A stretch of DNA of 64,000 nt from Pararhizobium gei (lineage in GTDB: Bacteria > Pseudomonadota > Alphaproteobacteria > Rhizobiales > Rhizobiaceae). Shown here in pieces: positions 61,016 through 64,000 of this stretch (positions are counted from its first letter, which is position 1; each line of letters begins with the position of its first letter). Location: contig NZ_CP119409.1 of assembly GCF_029223885.1 (NCBI RefSeq), positions 3,188,001-3,252,000 on the forward strand, given 5' to 3'. The position numbers were made by a program, and so were the translations under genes. The notes under the pieces are model-generated. The model was not told the DNA's origin and made no database searches. It saw only the letters and a program-made list of their open reading frames with translations.

Positions 61016-64000
61016 ATGAATTTTTCTGCATGGGCCATCCGAAATCCGATCGCGCCGATCCTCGGCTTTGCGCTCCTGCTTTATCTCGGGATCCAGTCTT
61101 TCTTCGCCCTCCCCATCACCCGGTTTCCAAATATCGACGTTCCTGTCGTGGCCATCACGGTGGTGCAGAACGGCGCCTCGCCGTCCGAACTTGAAATGCA
61201 GGTGACCAAGGAGGTCGAGGACGCCGTCGCATCCATCGCCGGAGTCGATGAAATCCAATCGACGGTAACCGATGGCCAGTCGGTGACAAGCGTCGTCTTC
61301 CGCATCGAAAAGCCGACCGAAGAGGCGGTTCAGGACACCAAGGATGCAATTGACCGCATCCGCAGCGACCTGCCAGCCGATGTCGAGGAACCCGTCGTCA
61401 CCAAGATCGACGTTGAAGGCCAGGCAATCCAGACCTTTTCCGTCACCTCGCCGAACATGACGCTCGAGGAACTGTCCTGGTTCGTCGACGATACGATCAA
61501 GCGCGCGCTACAGGGCCAGATCGGCGTCGGACGGATCGATCGTTACGGCGGCTCCGACCGCGAGATCAACATCGCGCTTGATCCCCGCAAGCTCGATTCT
61601 TTCGGCATCACGGCACCGGATGTCAACAATCAACTGCGCGAAACCAATGTCGATCTCGGCTCCGGCCGCGGCCAGGTGGGCGGCAACGAGCAGACCGTCC
61701 GGACCCTCGGCGATGCGCGCGATGTCGAGCAGCTTGCCAATACGACGATCGCGCTCCCGAACGGCCGTTTCGTGAAACTGTCCGATCTCGGCAGTGTTAC
61801 GGATACCTACGAGGAGCCGAAGTCCTTCTCGAGCTTCAACGGCAAGGCGTCCGTGACCTTCGCCGTCTTCCGCTCGAAGGGTGCCAGCGAGGTCTCCGTA
61901 GCGGAGACCGTGGCCAAGAGCCTGGAAAAGGTTCGCGCCGACAATCCCGACGTCACCATAGAGACAGTGGACGACGCTGTTTATTTCACCTACGGCAACT
62001 ATGAGGCAGCCCTTCACACCCTGGTCGAAGGCTCAGTTCTCGCCGTCATCGTTGTGCTGCTTTTCCTGCGGAACTGGCGCGCCACCTTCATTGCCGCCGT
62101 CGCCCTGCCGCTGTCCGCGATCCCGACATTCTGGGTGATGGACCTCATGGGCTTTTCGCTCAATCTCGTCAGCTTCCTCGCACTGACGCTGGCGACCGGT
62201 ATTCTGGTCGATGATGCGATCGTCGAGATCGAAAACATCGCCCGTCACATCAAGATGGGGAAAACGCCCTACAGGGCCTCCCTTGATGCCGCCGACGAGA
62301 TCGGCCTCGCGGTCATTGCGACAAGCTTCACCATTATTGCCGTCTTCGTCCCCGTTTCCTTCATGCCCGGCGTCGCGGGCCAGTACTTCATCCAATTCGG
62401 CCTGACGGTTGCCTTCTCGGTATTCTTCTCATTGCTGGTGGCGCGCCTGATCACGCCCCTGATGGCCGCCTATCTCATGCGACCGGAAGACGGCGTGGAC
62501 GATCATCACGACAATGACAGCCGTCTGATGAAAGCCTATACGCGGCTTGTCTCCGGCACGACGTCGAAATGGTACTTCCGCTATGCGACCTTGGTGGGAG
62601 CGGTGCTGTTCCTTGTGGGTTCTCTCTATCTGATGTCGCAGGTACCGGGCAGCTTCATGCCGCCGGACGATTCCTCGCGCGTTGTTCTGTCGGTCGAGCT
62701 GCCGCCGAACGCCACCCTGGAAGAAACCGGTGCGACCACGGCGCGGATCTATGACGCGGTCCGCGGCGTCGATGGCGTCGACAGCGTCTTCGTGCTCGGC
62801 GGCGCTTCGCCCAAGGGCGATCTCGAACTGCGCCGCGCCACGGTGCGCATCATGCTCGATACGATCGACCATTCGCTTGTGAAGACCTTGGTCAACAAGG
62901 GTCTCGGCGGCCTGCCCTTCATCGGGCAATATATGCCGAAGATGCACATGGATGGCCGCACACGGCCGCAATGGGATGTTGAAAAGGATATCTTTGCCCA
63001 GCTGCGCGGCATACCGGACGTTCGCATCACCAAGCTCAATGATCGTGGCGAGCGGGAACTGACCTTCAACTTCCTGTCCTCCAACGAAGACGACCTCAAC
63101 GAAGCGGTCGCCATCCTGGAAGGCAAGCTGCGCGCATCGCCGATCCTGGCGAATGTCAGCTCCGAAGGCGCCCTGCCGCGGCCGGAGCTTCAAATTCGCC
63201 CGCGCAAGGACGAAATCGCCCGCCTCGGCATTACGCCGCAGCAGATCTCGCAGACGATCCGCGTCGCAACCACGGGCGATGTCGATTCCGCGCTCACCAA
63301 GATCTCGCTCGACAATCGCCTGATTCCGATCCGGGTCCAGACCTCGCTCGATGTCCGGCGTGACCTTCAGGCCATCGGCGCGTTGAAGGTGAAAACCGCC
63401 TCTGGCGCCTTGGTGCCGCTGCGCAGTGTCGCCGATGTGAACTATTCCGAAGGCCCGAGCTCGATCCTGCGCAACGCACGCAACCGGGTGGCCGCAATCG
63501 GCTCGGACGTGCCGCAGGGGACTGCGCTCGACACCTCCACGGCGGAGTTCAAGCGCATTGTTTCGGAAACGCAGCTGCCATCGACGGTCCGCCTTGCCGA
63601 AAGCGGCGATGCGAAGATTCAAGCCGAGATGACGCAGAGCTTCGGCAATGCCATGCTGCTCGGTCTGATGATGGTTCTCGTCGTGCTGATCCTGCTCTTC
63701 AAGGACGTGATCCAGCCCTTTACCATCCTGTTCTCCCTGCCGCTCGCCATCGGCGGCGTCGCCGTCGCGCTGATCCTCACCCGCAATGCTTTCTCGATGC
63801 CGGTCATGATCGGCGTGCTGATGCTGATGGGCATCGTCACCAAGAACGCCATCCTGCTGGTGGACTTTGCCGTTGAAATGCGGCGTCACGGCATGGAGCG
63901 CGTGCAGGCCATGGTGGAGGCCGGACGCAAGCGCGCCCAGCCGATCATCATGACCTCCATCGCCATGTCGGCGGGCATGATTCCCTCGGCACTTGGCGTC
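61016..64000 (+). CDS. RND efflux pump inner-membrane subunit (HAE1/AcrB-like), partial
   Basis: The reading frame starts at ATG 61016, 14 bp after the adaptor, and stays open to the window end (995 codons; the family is about 1030). It shows the start NFSAWAIRNPIAPILGFALLLYLGIQSFFALPITRFPNID, the TM4 motif with Asp residues TGILVDDAIVEIENIARHI, and a late GIVTKNAILLVDFAVEM. It is a proton-driven drug exporter; the substrate is unknown. The C-terminal end lies outside the window. Confidence 0.92.
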   Translation, partial: MNFSAWAIRNPIAPILGFALLLYLGIQSFFALPITRFPNIDVPVVAITVVQNGASPSELEMQVTKEVEDAVASIAGVDEIQSTVTDGQSVTSVVFRIEKPTEEAVQDTKDAIDRIRSDLPADVEEPVVTKIDVEGQAIQTFSVTSPNMTLEELSWFVDDTIKRALQGQIGVGRIDRYGGSDREINIALDPRKLDSFGITAPDVNNQLRETNVDLGSGRGQVGGNEQTVRTLGDARDVEQLANTTIALPNGRFVKLSDLGSVTDTYEEPKSFSSFNGKASVTFAVFRSKGASEVSVAETVAKSLEKVRADNPDVTIETVDDAVYFTYGNYEAALHTLVEGSVLAVIVVLLFLRNWRATFIAAVALPLSAIPTFWVMDLMGFSLNLVSFLALTLATGILVDDAIVEIENIARHIKMGKTPYRASLDAADEIGLAVIATSFTIIAVFVPVSFMPGVAGQYFIQFGLTVAFSVFFSLLVARLITPLMAAYLMRPEDGVDDHHDNDSRLMKAYTRLVSGTTSKWYFRYATLVGAVLFLVGSLYLMSQVPGSFMPPDDSSRVVLSVELPPNATLEETGATTARIYDAVRGVDGVDSVFVLGGASPKGDLELRRATVRIMLDTIDHSLVKTLVNKGLGGLPFIGQYMPKMHMDGRTRPQWDVEKDIFAQLRGIPDVRITKLNDRGERELTFNFLSSNEDDLNEAVAILEGKLRASPILANVSSEGALPRPELQIRPRKDEIARLGITPQQISQTIRVATTGDVDSALTKISLDNRLIPIRVQTSLDVRRDLQAIGALKVKTASGALVPLRSVADVNYSEGPSSILRNARNRVAAIGSDVPQGTALDTSTAEFKRIVSETQLPSTVRLAESGDAKIQAEMTQSFGNAMLLGLMMVLVVLILLFKDVIQPFTILFSLPLAIGGVAVALILTRNAFSMPVMIGVLMLMGIVTKNAILLVDFAVEMRRHGMERVQAMVEAGRKRAQPIIMTSIAMSAGMIPSALGV

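Noticed and set aside
62429..63889. Minus-strand 486-codon frame opposite the RND pump
   Set aside because: His- and Asp-rich antisense of a clear RND gene; not a protein family.

Overview
The window looks like chromosome or chromid of a Rhizobiaceae bacterium (Rhizobium, Agrobacterium, Neorhizobium or close kin). This is inferred from the high coding GC and from the gene sets present: an hmuPSTUV haem locus with divergent tonB and TGA-N9-TCA iron boxes, an EcfG/NepR/PhyR stress module, thuAB, a smo-type polyol transporter next to mtlK, and an inverted pair of repeats resembling the rhizobial intergenic mosaic element (RIME). No rRNA, tRNA, CRISPR array, transposase or prophage was seen.

Layout. 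0.2-1.7 kb: a MOSC protein and a PNPOx-like protein. 1.8-10 kb: a decayed LysR regulator beside two transcription units: ring-cleaving dioxygenase, isochorismatase-like hydrolase, XapX protein and Cys-tailed amidohydrolase; then DoxX and an MFS pump, followed by a haloperoxidase-like hydrolase. Both units carry the same 13-bp upstream motif. 10-12 kb: two divergent AraC regulators. 12.2-18.6 kb: a dpp-type peptide ABC transporter plus M19 dipeptidase. 18.8-21.7 kb: a LacI regulator and thuB/thuA, with a perfect 20-bp palindrome before thuA. 21.7-23.1 kb: SMR pump, truncated haemoglobin, DUF423. 23.1-30 kb: haem/iron region (HmuQ-like monooxygenase, an unknown gene, DUF2325, tonB, a small periplasmic protein, hmuPSTUV). 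30-35.5 kb: general stress response (two small envelope proteins, HWE kinase, ecfG-nepR divergent from phyR, a second degenerate HWE kinase), with EcfG-type promoter sequences. 35.8-45.2 kb: polyol utilisation (FGGY kinase, HAD phosphatase, mannitol dehydrogenase, remnant of smoS, smoKGFE, SorC-type regulator). 45.4-59.5 kb: reductive pyrimidine catabolism (preT, preA, RutR-like regulator, beta-ureidopropionase, dihydropyrimidinase, and an NMT1-type ABC transporter), with a membrane haem / [2Fe-2S] / adenylate cyclase fusion and a DUF559 nuclease-like gene embedded. 59.8-64 kb: an RND efflux pair, the inner-membrane pump running off the window.

The pyrimidine region can be read as one pathway: uptake by the ABC system, reduction by PreTA, ring opening by HydA, decarbamoylation by HydC, and control by RutR at two similar operators. 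Two genes are clearly decaying: the LysR regulator (1800-2485) and smoS (39652-39808). The strongest candidates for new biology are the redox-sensor-like adenylate cyclase inside the pyrimidine locus, the kinase-dead-looking HWE protein in the stress locus, and the unknown gene in the iron-boxed HmuQ operon. All assignments come from reading the sequence; no searches were run.
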